NCBI GenBank assembly: GCA_041748615.1
Contig: JBGTCY010000222.1
Span: 1-9,157 of the forward strand
DNA length: 9,157 nt
Direction: 5' to 3'
From: JBGTCY01 sp041748615
GTDB taxonomy: Bacteria > Bacteroidota > Bacteroidia > Chitinophagales > CAIOSU01
The notes under the pieces were generated by a model. It made no database searches. It was not told the origin of the DNA and saw only the letters and a program-made list of their open reading frames with translations. Within the stretch, counting starts at the first letter, position 1. The number at the start of each line of letters is the position of its first letter. Positions 1 through 7,496 of the stretch are shown here, one piece after another. Made by a program: the position numbers and the translations under genes.

Positions 1-1
1 C

Positions 2-538
2 ATTGCAAAAGATGACCAGGTTATCAGAAATCCTTCTGCAATGGGGAATGCATGGTTTGTATCAGATTATCAGATAGTTGAAGGTGCAGAAGCGGAAATG
101 AATGCACTGACAAACTTCAACCCCACAAACACCGCAATCGTTGAAAAGCGGTTTGAGAAATATTTAACAGGTTTTAAGATGCAAGAAGGAGAATCAACAG
201 GGACGATTACGATGACATCATATTCCCCGGATAAATTAAGTTACAACTCCAACACGGAGAAAGAACAGCTTGCAGTTTTTTCTGAGGTTTATTATAATAG
301 TGAAAAAGGATGGAAAGCGTATCTTGATGGAAAGGAAACAGAACATTTCCGGGTAAATTATGTGCTGAGGGCAATGAGAATTCCGGCTGGTGAACACCTC
401 GTTGAATTTAAATTTGAACCGAAATCTTATTACACCGGAGAAAGAATTTCTCTTGCATTTTCGTCATTTACTTTACTCTTAGTCTTGGGCATTTTAATAA
501 TGAAGTTTAAAAAGCATCATTTATCAAAAAATGAATAA
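2..538 (+). CDS. YfhO family membrane protein, C-terminal part (5' end outside window)
   Basis: The reading frame is open from the first bases of the window, so this is the last 178 residues of a longer protein. An ATG at position 41 lies within it but is not a credible start. The visible part resembles the C-terminus of YfhO-type proteins, which are large polytopic membrane proteins related to GT-C glycosyltransferases and thought to act in cell-envelope glycosylation. It has a soluble, beta-rich segment containing the typical 'GWKAYLDG' (about residues 103-110) and an 'RIPAGEHLVEF' stretch, then one hydrophobic helix (about residues 150-168) and a short lysine-rich tail. The catalytic N-terminal membrane region is missing from the window, so no substrate can be suggested. 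The stop codon lies 2 bases from the stop of the convergent glycosyltransferase gene, leaving no room for a separate terminator. The family call is fairly sure; the function is not. Confidence 0.85.
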   Translation: MAKDDQVIRNPSAMGNAWFVSDYQIVEGAEAEMNALTNFNPTNTAIVEKRFEKYLTGFKMQEGESTGTITMTSYSPDKLSYNSNTEKEQLAVFSEVYYNSEKGWKAYLDGKETEHFRVNYVLRAMRIPAGEHLVEFKFEPKSYYTGERISLAFSSFTLLLVLGILIMKFKKHHLSKNE

Positions 539-540
539 GA

Positions 541-1818
541 TTACTGACAGGTTGTTAAGGCACGCTTGTAAATGTCTATATATTGCTCAGCAACTTTTTC
601 ATTAGTGAATTCATTTAACACTTTTTCGCGCGCATTCTTTGAGAGCATTTCATAGTTTATCTCACCATTGAAAATTTTGAGTATGCCTTCAGCTAAATCA
701 TTAGATGACTGAGGTTCCACGAGAATTCCGTTTTTTCCGTGTTCAATCATTTCCGGTATTCCTCCGATATTAAAAGCTACAACAGGCACACCGCATGATA
801 ATGATTCCATAATCGTATTCGGAAGGTTGTCTTCCAGCGAAGGCAGTACAAATATGCTGGCTGCATTATAGGCAGCGTTCAACAATTCAGGTGATGTGAT
901 AAACCCCAGGTAATTTACTTTAAATCCAAAGGTATTTGAATGTTCCTGTTTTGATTTACCGAATACGATAAGTTCAATTTTTTTTAGGGATCCAGGTTCT
1001 TTATCTGCGATTAATTTCAGGGCATCACTAAAATATTTAAATCCTTTTCTTTCATCCTCCATATTCAAGGCGCCAAAGAGAATGTAAAATTTATCTTCAT
1101 CCAACTTAAAATAATCGCGTGCTTCTTTTTTCGGAATCGGCTTAAAAAAATCAATATCAATTGGATTTGGAACACTGTAAACCGGATGATTTTTCAGCAG
1201 TGAACTTTGCATTGCTATGCCTGATAACCAATTACTGCATGTGACAAATGATAAATTATTTTTTTGCGAGAAGATGCTATTTTTTTTGTTCCATGTTTTG
1301 TTGGACAAATCATGCTCATTTCTTCCATTTAATATCGGGCATTTGCCACACTTGTTCTGAAAGTTTAAACATCCTCTGCTGTAATGGCATCCCCCTGTGA
1401 ATGCCCACATGTCGTGCAGCGTCCAAACGATTTGTTTTTTGAGTTCTATCAATTTTTGAATATCATTTAATGATAGAAAACCTTGATTTATCCAATGTAA
1501 ATGGATGACATCAGCTTCTTGTACCAACGGATGATTACTGATGTTAAACCCGGTGTTAGCAGGAGAAAAAAAGAACAAGTCACGCTTATTTTTTAGACTT
1601 GGATAAATCGTCAATCTTTCAAAAATGAATTTCGATTTTGACTTTAATCTGGAGAAGGAATATTTAGTAATAGATTGAATATCAACAGCATCGCTGCTTT
1701 TATCTTTTACCAAAAATTTAGCATCAACTCCTGCATTCAACAATGCTCTGAAAAGACGATTACAGGCTCTGGCTGCCCCGCCAGTTTTATCAGATGTGTT
1801 AATCAGTAAAACTTTCAA
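541..1818 (-). CDS. GT4-family glycosyltransferase (WcaC-like)
   Basis: This 425-residue protein has the normal length and two-domain form of a GT-B retaining glycosyltransferase of family GT4, which moves a sugar from a nucleotide-sugar donor to a growing glycan on the cytoplasmic side of the membrane. The N-terminus 'MKVLLINTSDKTGGAARA' carries the Gly-rich loop of WcaC-like enzymes. 'HLHWIN' (106-111) and 'TLHDMWAFTGGCHY' (133-146) follow. The donor site near 327-357 reads 'SLEDNLPNTIMESLSCG' and then 'VPVVAFNIGGIPEMI'; the usual E-x7-E is here D330-x7-E338. Four cysteines (144, 150, 157, 160) form C-x5-C-x6-C-x2-C, possibly a metal-binding insert. The start is TTG: the first codon fits the family N-terminus, and no ATG or GTG lies between it and the upstream in-frame stop. 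It overlaps the stop of the pyruvyl transferase gene by 4 bases and is the last gene of the operon. Sugar and acceptor cannot be predicted. Confidence 0.93.
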   Translation of the reverse strand: MKVLLINTSDKTGGAARACNRLFRALLNAGVDAKFLVKDKSSDAVDIQSITKYSFSRLKSKSKFIFERLTIYPSLKNKRDLFFFSPANTGFNISNHPLVQEADVIHLHWINQGFLSLNDIQKLIELKKQIVWTLHDMWAFTGGCHYSRGCLNFQNKCGKCPILNGRNEHDLSNKTWNKKNSIFSQKNNLSFVTCSNWLSGIAMQSSLLKNHPVYSVPNPIDIDFFKPIPKKEARDYFKLDEDKFYILFGALNMEDERKGFKYFSDALKLIADKEPGSLKKIELIVFGKSKQEHSNTFGFKVNYLGFITSPELLNAAYNAASIFVLPSLEDNLPNTIMESLSCGVPVVAFNIGGIPEMIEHGKNGILVEPQSSNDLAEGILKIFNGEINYEMLSKNAREKVLNEFTNEKVAEQYIDIYKRALTTCQ

Positions 1819-2972
1819 AATAGTTTTTTCAATGCTAATGAATAAATTTCAAGTTTTTGATTCAACTTGACTTTGTCTGATTCAAATGGCAGAGCAGCTT
1901 TTACGGCTTCGATCATTTTACCGTCATCCAATATTTGTGTAGTATTTTGAAGATTGAAATATTTATCCTCATAATAACTGTTGCCGCCAATATCGCTCAG
2001 AAACCCGAAAATTTTTCCTTTTTCAGGCTCAGTATAATCAAGGATGATGTTTTTCCCGTTTAAAATGGTTTGAAAAACTACTGAATGAAATCGCATACCG
2101 ACACAAAATGTTGCATTTCTGAAAACTGAAAGAGTTTCTTTCAGGGATAAGTTAACATTTTGCACTTCAATATTTTTGTGAATATTTTTTAAATACACCG
2201 TATTTAAAAAATCCCTGTCATCATTTCCGATATGAAAATAATGCATAGGAATAAGTTTGATTTTTGACTCACCGGATTTTTCAGTGAGAATTTTTATAAA
2301 ATCAGTGAGTTTATCATTAACAACTTTGGCAATTGGTTCCCTGGAATATTCATCAGGAAATGTTCGCAAATTAACAGCGATATATTGTTCATATTCTTGT
2401 TTAATTTCAGTTGAAATAAAATCCAGCAAACATTGAACAGAAGGGTCAAGGGAGACAAATATTTCAGAGTTATTCTGATTTTCAGACAACTCGCCTAACT
2501 GCCTGGCAGATGCACTATCTCTGAGAATAGTAACATCTGATGATTTTACAATTTCAAGCGTTGACTTTTGATGTCTTTTTTTATGCAAAGGACCGATACC
2601 ACAGCCGAAGATGCATGTTTTCTTGTTTATCTTCCTGGCAAATTTAAAAGCATATTCAATCATAAACATGGCATTGATATGCATCAAAGGTCCACCGCCT
2701 ACAAGAACCAAATCACTCTTAACAATAGCATCTTCCAGTTCATTTGATTTTTTTGAATTGAAAAGGGAAATATTTAAATGTTTGCCGGTTACAGAAGTAT
2801 AAAATGAGTTATCCTCTATTAATGTTCTTTCAGTAAAATAAGGGTAAAGACTACCGAGCAATATCGAAAAGTTGCCCGAATAAGTTTGATTCAAAATTGA
2901 AATAATCCCGGCTAAGATGCCCCTGTCGCCAATCGTTTCCGTTCCATACCACCCAATAATACAAACTTTCAT
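1815..2972 (-). CDS. Polysaccharide pyruvyl transferase family protein
   Basis: This 385-residue protein matches the polysaccharide pyruvyl transferase family (PF04230 type, with CsaB, WcaK and ExoV-like members). These enzymes transfer pyruvate from phosphoenolpyruvate to a sugar, usually as a ketal, giving the glycan a negative charge. Visible landmarks are the N-terminal 'GWYGTETIGDRGIL' (7-20), a 'DLVLVGGGPLMH' loop (87-98), 'CIFGCGIGPL' (120-129), 'ILRDSASARQL' (149-159), 'YIAVNLR' (197-203), and the C-terminal 'CVGMRFHSVVFQTI' (290-303), where the R-x-H lies in the region that binds PEP in studied members. No signal peptide or membrane segment is seen, so it should be cytoplasmic. The start is ATG, with an AGGA 4 bases upstream, and overlaps the radical SAM stop by 4 bases (ATGA). 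Its own stop overlaps the glycosyltransferase start in the same way. Some family members may not act on pyruvate, so the exact reaction is an inference. Confidence 0.9.
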   Translation of the reverse strand: MKVCIIGWYGTETIGDRGILAGIISILNQTYSGNFSILLGSLYPYFTERTLIEDNSFYTSVTGKHLNISLFNSKKSNELEDAIVKSDLVLVGGGPLMHINAMFMIEYAFKFARKINKKTCIFGCGIGPLHKKRHQKSTLEIVKSSDVTILRDSASARQLGELSENQNNSEIFVSLDPSVQCLLDFISTEIKQEYEQYIAVNLRTFPDEYSREPIAKVVNDKLTDFIKILTEKSGESKIKLIPMHYFHIGNDDRDFLNTVYLKNIHKNIEVQNVNLSLKETLSVFRNATFCVGMRFHSVVFQTILNGKNIILDYTEPEKGKIFGFLSDIGGNSYYEDKYFNLQNTTQILDDGKMIEAVKAALPFESDKVKLNQKLEIYSLALKKLF

Positions 2973-4090
2973 GTCATCCTGGATTTGTAATAATATTTAA
3001 CCCAGAAAAAATTTTCAAACAGCATCGCTTTTAAAAAAATGAAAAGATTACCGACAGACGGTTTTCCGTCATAATCATGAATACAGGTGTCACACTTATC
3101 GGTAATGATATTTTTTCTGTGTTGGATATTTTTATCGGAAAAAAAGATTTCTTTTCCATTTTTTTCCCTCAAACTGCCAAGTGGTTCACTGGCTACCGCG
3201 CAGTAATATAATTCTCCTCTTGAATCCATGGTGATGCCATTGTCTTTCCAATGACATCCCATCAGTCTTTTAGGATGAAAAGCTGTCAGGTAATAATAGA
3301 TAGCAAAATATTTAAACTTCCTTTTTATTTCTTTTGTAAGCAAATAGCGGCTGTGAAAAAACTCCTTTGCGCTTTGAAGAATCTGATGATGCAATAAGCT
3401 GTATTGTTCAACCAATTTGTCACTTTCGATTCGTTTATTTTCTATCCCCAATCTGTATTTAATATTTAATTCATGTAATCTTACAAAAGCGTCCAACTCT
3501 TTCAGATATTCAACATTTTGCTTGACCACCGTGCAGCCTAAATCAAATGAATCACAGTATTGATGTTTATTTTTTTGAATTTCCAAAATGGTTTCAGTAG
3601 TTAATTTAAACACGTTTAATCCTCTGACCGTGTTGTGCATTTCACCATAACCATCCAATGAAATGGAAATATGAAACGATACTTTTTTTTCCTTGCACAG
3701 AGCATACATTTTTTCCAATGATGCGAGCAGTAATTTTTTATTAAATCCGTGAGAAATAATATTGAGTTGTTTGATAGCGGGGAGCGTTAAAATTTCTCTT
3801 GTAAAATCAGGAAGTTCTTTAATGAGCGAAGGTTCCCCGCCATTAATGCCAACAGCATTCACTTTTGAAAAAACAGGGTCTTTAATAAATTTTGAAAATT
3901 CATCCAATGTCATTTCATTTGAATGATCCATTTGCCAGATATTACACATCACGCATTTTGAATTACACCGATAGGTAATTGGAAGTTGAATGACTCTTGG
4001 AAGTCTTTTACGTGAACCATCCGGCATTTTAAAAGAAGCGCTTAGAAAGAAATAACTTGTTTTAAGCAGTTCCGTCAGTGTATAATTCAT
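2969..4090 (-). CDS. Radical SAM protein with short SPASM/Twitch-like C-terminal region
   Basis: This 373-residue protein is a radical SAM enzyme. C42, C46 and C49 form the C-x3-C-x2-C motif ('CNSKCVMC') that binds the 4Fe-4S cluster used to cleave S-adenosylmethionine, and 'GGEPS' (84-88) is the SAM-contacting motif. The core barrel continues through 'ISISLDGYGEMHNTVRG'. Four later cysteines (C279, C297, C333, C336), with G292-x4-C297 and a C-x2-C pair, look like a reduced SPASM or Twitch domain holding an auxiliary cluster. The last 30 or so residues are rich in Phe, Tyr and Leu and may touch the membrane. It is the first gene of the three-gene operon, starts at ATG, has a 4-base overlap with the pyruvyl transferase gene, and reads away from the flippase gene. 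The context suggests it modifies a sugar or lipid carrier of a surface glycan, but a peptide substrate is not excluded. The family is clear; the reaction is unknown. Confidence 0.92.
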   Translation of the reverse strand: MNYTLTELLKTSYFFLSASFKMPDGSRKRLPRVIQLPITYRCNSKCVMCNIWQMDHSNEMTLDEFSKFIKDPVFSKVNAVGINGGEPSLIKELPDFTREILTLPAIKQLNIISHGFNKKLLLASLEKMYALCKEKKVSFHISISLDGYGEMHNTVRGLNVFKLTTETILEIQKNKHQYCDSFDLGCTVVKQNVEYLKELDAFVRLHELNIKYRLGIENKRIESDKLVEQYSLLHHQILQSAKEFFHSRYLLTKEIKRKFKYFAIYYYLTAFHPKRLMGCHWKDNGITMDSRGELYYCAVASEPLGSLREKNGKEIFFSDKNIQHRKNIITDKCDTCIHDYDGKPSVGNLFIFLKAMLFENFFWVKYYYKSRMT

Positions 4091-4170
4091 GTTACAGCAT
4101 GTACAATTTTATCTCAAAATTGAAAATTCGGGTAATAACATTTGCAGTTTAAAAACTAATTAAATGATTG

Positions 4171-4178
4171 CAAATCTA
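4171..4178 (-). promoter_or_regulatory. Candidate Bacteroidota -7 promoter element of the radical SAM operon
   Basis: On the minus strand these bases read TAGATTTG, an exact match to the Bacteroidota sigma(ABfr) -7 consensus TAnnTTTG. They lie 81 bases upstream of the radical SAM start codon, which would put transcription start near 4164 and give a leader of about 75 bases. No clear TTG -33 element is found at the usual 19-21 base spacing, so the promoter may be weak or need an activator. The position in the only divergent intergenic region supports the call. Confidence 0.45.
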
Positions 4179-4296
4179 CGTTTTCAACTACATCTGAATT
4201 TCACTGATTCTGGTAATCTTTATTTCCAACTTAATGTTGTTTTTCAAATTGTTATCAATCGTTAGTTTTATCAACTAAAAAAATCTAAACTATCTC

Positions 4297-5799
4297 GTGG
4301 GAATTGTTATCCGCCAAAGTCTGAAAAGCACGATTATTTCTTATGCCGGAGTCATCATTGGCGGTATTAATACCTTAGTGCTTTTCCCCCGATTTTTAGA
4401 ACCGGAAGAATTTGGATTGACAAGGGTGCTGTTGTCAATTTCCTTGCTGGTAGGACAATTTGCTGAGTTTGGAGGCACGAATGTCATCAATAAGTATTTT
4501 CCATTTTTTCGGGATGAACGGGAAACTCTTAAACGATTTATATTCTGGGTATTTTTGAAATCCTTTCTTGCTTATGCGTTCATCGCATTTTTCGTTTACA
4601 TATTCAGAGAGCAAATCCTTGACGGTTACTCGGCACGTTCCGAATTAGTTGTCCATTTTTTCGGATATATTTTTCCATTGGCTTTATTTATGTTGTTTTT
4701 CAATTTGCTTGAAGCATATGCCCGTTCGCTTTATAGAATTGTTGTTCCTAATATACTGCGGGAAGTTTATTTGCGAATTACCGTACTTGTAATTATTCTG
4801 TTATACCATTTCGAGATTATTACATTTGAACAGTTTATAATGCTTTTCGCTGCCTCCTACGCCAGCGCCACACTTTTGATTGCCCTGTATGTCGCATGGC
4901 TTGATAGAAACTTCATTACTCCCAGTCTCTCGTTTAGAAAACATACCATGATGCGGGAAGTCTTTGTGTATGGTCTTTATTCTATTTTGACGGTAGCAGT
5001 TTGGCGCGCGGTCAGTCAATTGGATATTATCATGTTAAGTTACCTGGATACCCTCGAAGGGGTTGCGGTGTATTCAATAGTATTTTATCTGGTCACGCTG
5101 ATACAATTGCCCCAGCGTTTTTTACATCAGATTTCTAACCCTCTTGTGGCGGAGCATTTAAAACATAACAATCTTACAGCCTTGAAAGAATTGTATCAGA
5201 AAGTAGGATTAAATCAATATATCATCGGAATTTTTTTATTTGCAGGAATCTGGATTAACATGGATAATCTCTATCATTTTCTGCCTGAGGAATATCATGG
5301 AGTCAATTCGGTCATCCTGATTCTGACTTTTGGAAGACTCTTTGATATGGCAACGAGTATCAATGGAGAAATTATCGTTTATTCGTCTTTCTACAAATTT
5401 AATTTATGGGCAGGAATTGTATTAGTTGTGATTTCAATAGCTACAAATTTCTTTTTTATACCACTCTATGGAATTTTCGGTGCAGCGCTTGCAACTTCTA
5501 TTTCACTGATAGTATTTAACAGCATGAGAATATTATTTGTTTATTTAAAATTTGGAATAATTCCTTTTCAGAATGGAATGATTACAGCCACGCTTATTGG
5601 ATTTGCTATTTTATTAATCAATTATTTTCTGCCGGTTTTAGATAATAAATATATAGACTTTATTTACAGGTCTTCTGTCATAACATTTGTCTTTCTTGCA
5701 TTAATTCTCAGACTGAAAGTTTCTCTGGATATTTATGATTTTTTCCAAAACTTTAGTTCTAAAGTATTAAAAACTATTTCTCAACTCAAAAGAAAATAG
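4297..5799 (+). CDS. Wzx-like oligosaccharide flippase (MOP superfamily)
   Basis: This 500-residue integral membrane protein has the length and hydrophobic pattern of polysaccharide flippases with 12-14 helices. They move lipid-linked oligosaccharide units from the cytoplasmic to the periplasmic face of the inner membrane. The N-terminus 'RQSLKSTIISYAGVIIGG' followed by 'LFPRFLEPEEFGLTRVL' is the usual opening of the Bacteroidota flippase group. The centre holds 'SQLDIIMLSYL' (about 245-255) and the second half 'FGAALATSISLIVFNSMRIL', as in the C-terminal domain of polysaccharide synthesis proteins. The start is GTG, chosen because it places the family N-terminus exactly and no better ATG is near; the leader is A-rich without a Shine-Dalgarno sequence. 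It diverges from the radical SAM operon and probably exports the glycan built by those enzymes. A confident promoter was not found; TAGTTTTA at 4263-4270 misses the -7 consensus by one base and has no well-spaced -33 element. The transported glycan is unknown. Confidence 0.93.
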   Translation: MGIVIRQSLKSTIISYAGVIIGGINTLVLFPRFLEPEEFGLTRVLLSISLLVGQFAEFGGTNVINKYFPFFRDERETLKRFIFWVFLKSFLAYAFIAFFVYIFREQILDGYSARSELVVHFFGYIFPLALFMLFFNLLEAYARSLYRIVVPNILREVYLRITVLVIILLYHFEIITFEQFIMLFAASYASATLLIALYVAWLDRNFITPSLSFRKHTMMREVFVYGLYSILTVAVWRAVSQLDIIMLSYLDTLEGVAVYSIVFYLVTLIQLPQRFLHQISNPLVAEHLKHNNLTALKELYQKVGLNQYIIGIFLFAGIWINMDNLYHFLPEEYHGVNSVILILTFGRLFDMATSINGEIIVYSSFYKFNLWAGIVLVVISIATNFFFIPLYGIFGAALATSISLIVFNSMRILFVYLKFGIIPFQNGMITATLIGFAILLINYFLPVLDNKYIDFIYRSSVITFVFLALILRLKVSLDIYDFFQNFSSKVLKTISQLKRK

Positions 5800-5861
5800 G
5801 TTCCTTCATGGTTTTAGCCTCTTTCTAATATTCCATTAAGGGAGATAACATTAAATCTGTT

Positions 5862-7400
5862 TTACACATCAAACCGAATCCCCTGCGCCAGCGGCAACTC
5901 AGCGCCCCAGTTGATGGTGTTGGTTTGTCTGCGCATATAAATTTTCCAGGAATCGGAGCCGGACTCGCGACCGCCACCGGTTTCTTTTTCGCCACCGAAC
6001 GCGCCACCGATTTCCGCGCCTGAAGTGCCGATGTTCACGTTGGCGATGCCGCAATCGCTTCCTGCATGAGAGAGGAAGCGTTCCGCTTCGCGCAAGTGGT
6101 TGGTCATGATGGCGGAAGATAATCCTTGCGCCACGCCATTGTGGTAGCTGATGGCTTCGTCCAAAGTTTTATAGCGGATGAGATACAAGATGGGCGCGAA
6201 AGTTTCCTGCTGCACTATCTTAAAATGATTTTTCGCTTCGGCAATCGCGGGCTGCACATAACAACCCGACTCGTATCCTTTTCCTTTCAAGACTCCGCCA
6301 TTCACAATCAATTTGCCGCCTTCTTCCACCACTTGCTTCAGAGCTTTTTCAAATTGTTCAACCGCCTGTTTGTCAATCAGCGGACCAACATGATTTTTTT
6401 CATCCAATGGATTGCCGATGCGGAGTTGACTGTAGGCTTTCACTAGTTTTTTCTTCAGAGTGTCATAAACTTTTTCATGCACGATGAGCCTGCGCGTGGT
6501 CGTGCAGCGTTGTCCGGCAGTGCCCACAGCGCCAAATAATACCGCACGAATGGCAATTTCCAAATCGGCCTGTTCGGTGATGATAATCGCGTTGTTGCCG
6601 CCTAATTCGAGCAGGGTTTTTCCGAGTCTGCCGGCAACCGCCTGCGCCACTGCTTTGCCCATGCGCGTAGAGCCGGTTGCCGAAACCAGCGCGACACGGT
6701 GGTCGTGCGATAGTAGTTCACCAATTCGATAATCACCCATCACCAATCCGCTGACTCCTTCCGGGATTTTATTATTGGCAAACACTTTCATTACAATTTT
6801 TTGACAGGCAACCGCGCAGAGCGGAGTTTTTTCCGAAGGCTTCCACACGCACACATCCCCGCATACCCAGGCGAGCATGGTGTTCCATGACCATACCGCT
6901 ACCGGAAAGTTGAACGCGGAAATGATGCCGACCACCCCCAGCGGATGCCATTGCTCATACATGCGGTGCAGCGGACGTTCCGAATGCATCGTTAACCCGT
7001 GCAATTGCCGCGACAATCCCACCACGAAATCGCAGATGTCAATCATCTCCTGCACTTCACCCAATCCTTCCTGCAAAGATTTTCCCATTTCCCAGGAAAC
7101 CAACTTGCCGAGTGGTTCTTTGTATTTTCTCAACTCATCCCCGATTTGCCGCACAATTTCTCCGCGTCTTGGAGCCGGGACCATGCGCCAGATGATAAAG
7201 GCTTTTTGTGCGGATTCCACCACCGCGTGATATTCCTTTTCAGATGCTTCCTGAACTGACGCGATGAATGAACCATCTACAGGACTATAACTTTCAATGA
7301 ACTTGCCTTTTGAAGAAAGCCATTTTGAGCCGGTGCTGGCGCAGGGATTTTTTGAAGAGATGCCGAGAGTTTTCAAAACTTCTTTTGGATTGAATTTCAT
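5862..7400 (-). CDS. amaB: ALDH7-family aldehyde dehydrogenase, probable alpha-aminoadipate semialdehyde dehydrogenase
   Basis: This 512-residue protein is a full-length NAD(P)-dependent aldehyde dehydrogenase very close in motifs to ALDH7A1/antiquitin and bacterial AmaB/Pcd, which oxidise alpha-aminoadipate semialdehyde (in equilibrium with piperideine-6-carboxylate) to alpha-aminoadipate in lysine breakdown. Numbering from the chosen ATG: catalytic Asn164 in 'SAFNFP', cofactor site 'KPSEKTP' from 187 and 'ATGSTR' near 241, general base Glu265 in 'LELGGNNA', catalytic Cys299 in 'GTAGQRCTTTRR'. The C-terminal 'TSGAEIGGAFGGEK' and 'GGGRESGSDSWK' stretches are hallmarks of ALDH7. The preceding Arg298 corresponds to the residue that contacts aminoadipate in the human enzyme. 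A TTG four codons upstream (7412) is possible, but the ATG is preferred and gives the family length. The gene is markedly G+C richer than the glycan genes. It converges with the flippase gene across 62 bases and may be read through from the outer-membrane gene 96 bases upstream. No other lysine-pathway gene is in view, so the symbol is by similarity only. Confidence 0.93.
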   Translation of the reverse strand: MKFNPKEVLKTLGISSKNPCASTGSKWLSSKGKFIESYSPVDGSFIASVQEASEKEYHAVVESAQKAFIIWRMVPAPRRGEIVRQIGDELRKYKEPLGKLVSWEMGKSLQEGLGEVQEMIDICDFVVGLSRQLHGLTMHSERPLHRMYEQWHPLGVVGIISAFNFPVAVWSWNTMLAWVCGDVCVWKPSEKTPLCAVACQKIVMKVFANNKIPEGVSGLVMGDYRIGELLSHDHRVALVSATGSTRMGKAVAQAVAGRLGKTLLELGGNNAIIITEQADLEIAIRAVLFGAVGTAGQRCTTTRRLIVHEKVYDTLKKKLVKAYSQLRIGNPLDEKNHVGPLIDKQAVEQFEKALKQVVEEGGKLIVNGGVLKGKGYESGCYVQPAIAEAKNHFKIVQQETFAPILYLIRYKTLDEAISYHNGVAQGLSSAIMTNHLREAERFLSHAGSDCGIANVNIGTSGAEIGGAFGGEKETGGGRESGSDSWKIYMRRQTNTINWGAELPLAQGIRFDV

Positions 7401-7496
7401 GGGGAGTATCAATTTTTTAAATGGAACTAATTCATGTTTACTGTAATCGTTTGAAACTATGGATTTTTTTTGAATTCAGGTTAATCCAGAGCTGTC

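Noticed and set aside
2611..2802. Plus-strand open frame of 63 codons inside the pyruvyl transferase gene
   Set aside because: It lies wholly within a well-supported gene on the other strand and has no family features.
4801..5019. Minus-strand open frame of 72 codons inside the flippase gene
   Set aside because: Antisense to conserved membrane-protein sequence with no sign of coding.
5800..5861. Possible terminator hairpin between the flippase and aldehyde dehydrogenase genes
   Set aside because: Only a short, bulged stem (AGGTTCC with GG and AGCCT) can be drawn, with no convincing T-run.
5825..7259. Several open frames of 60-117 codons overlapping the aldehyde dehydrogenase gene (minus strand at 5825-6007; plus strand at 6126-6446, 6484-6732, 6877-7230 and 6999-7259)
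   Set aside because: All overlap a strongly conserved full-length enzyme gene, and none shows a recognisable domain; they follow from the higher G+C of that gene.
7401..7412. TTG at 7412 as an earlier start of the aldehyde dehydrogenase
   Set aside because: It adds only four residues; the ATG at 7400 gives the family's usual length and is the commoner start codon.
7460..7488. Inverted repeat TGGATT / AATCCA downstream of the outer-membrane gene, considered as a terminator
   Set aside because: A 6-base stem with a 17-base loop and no following T-run is too weak.
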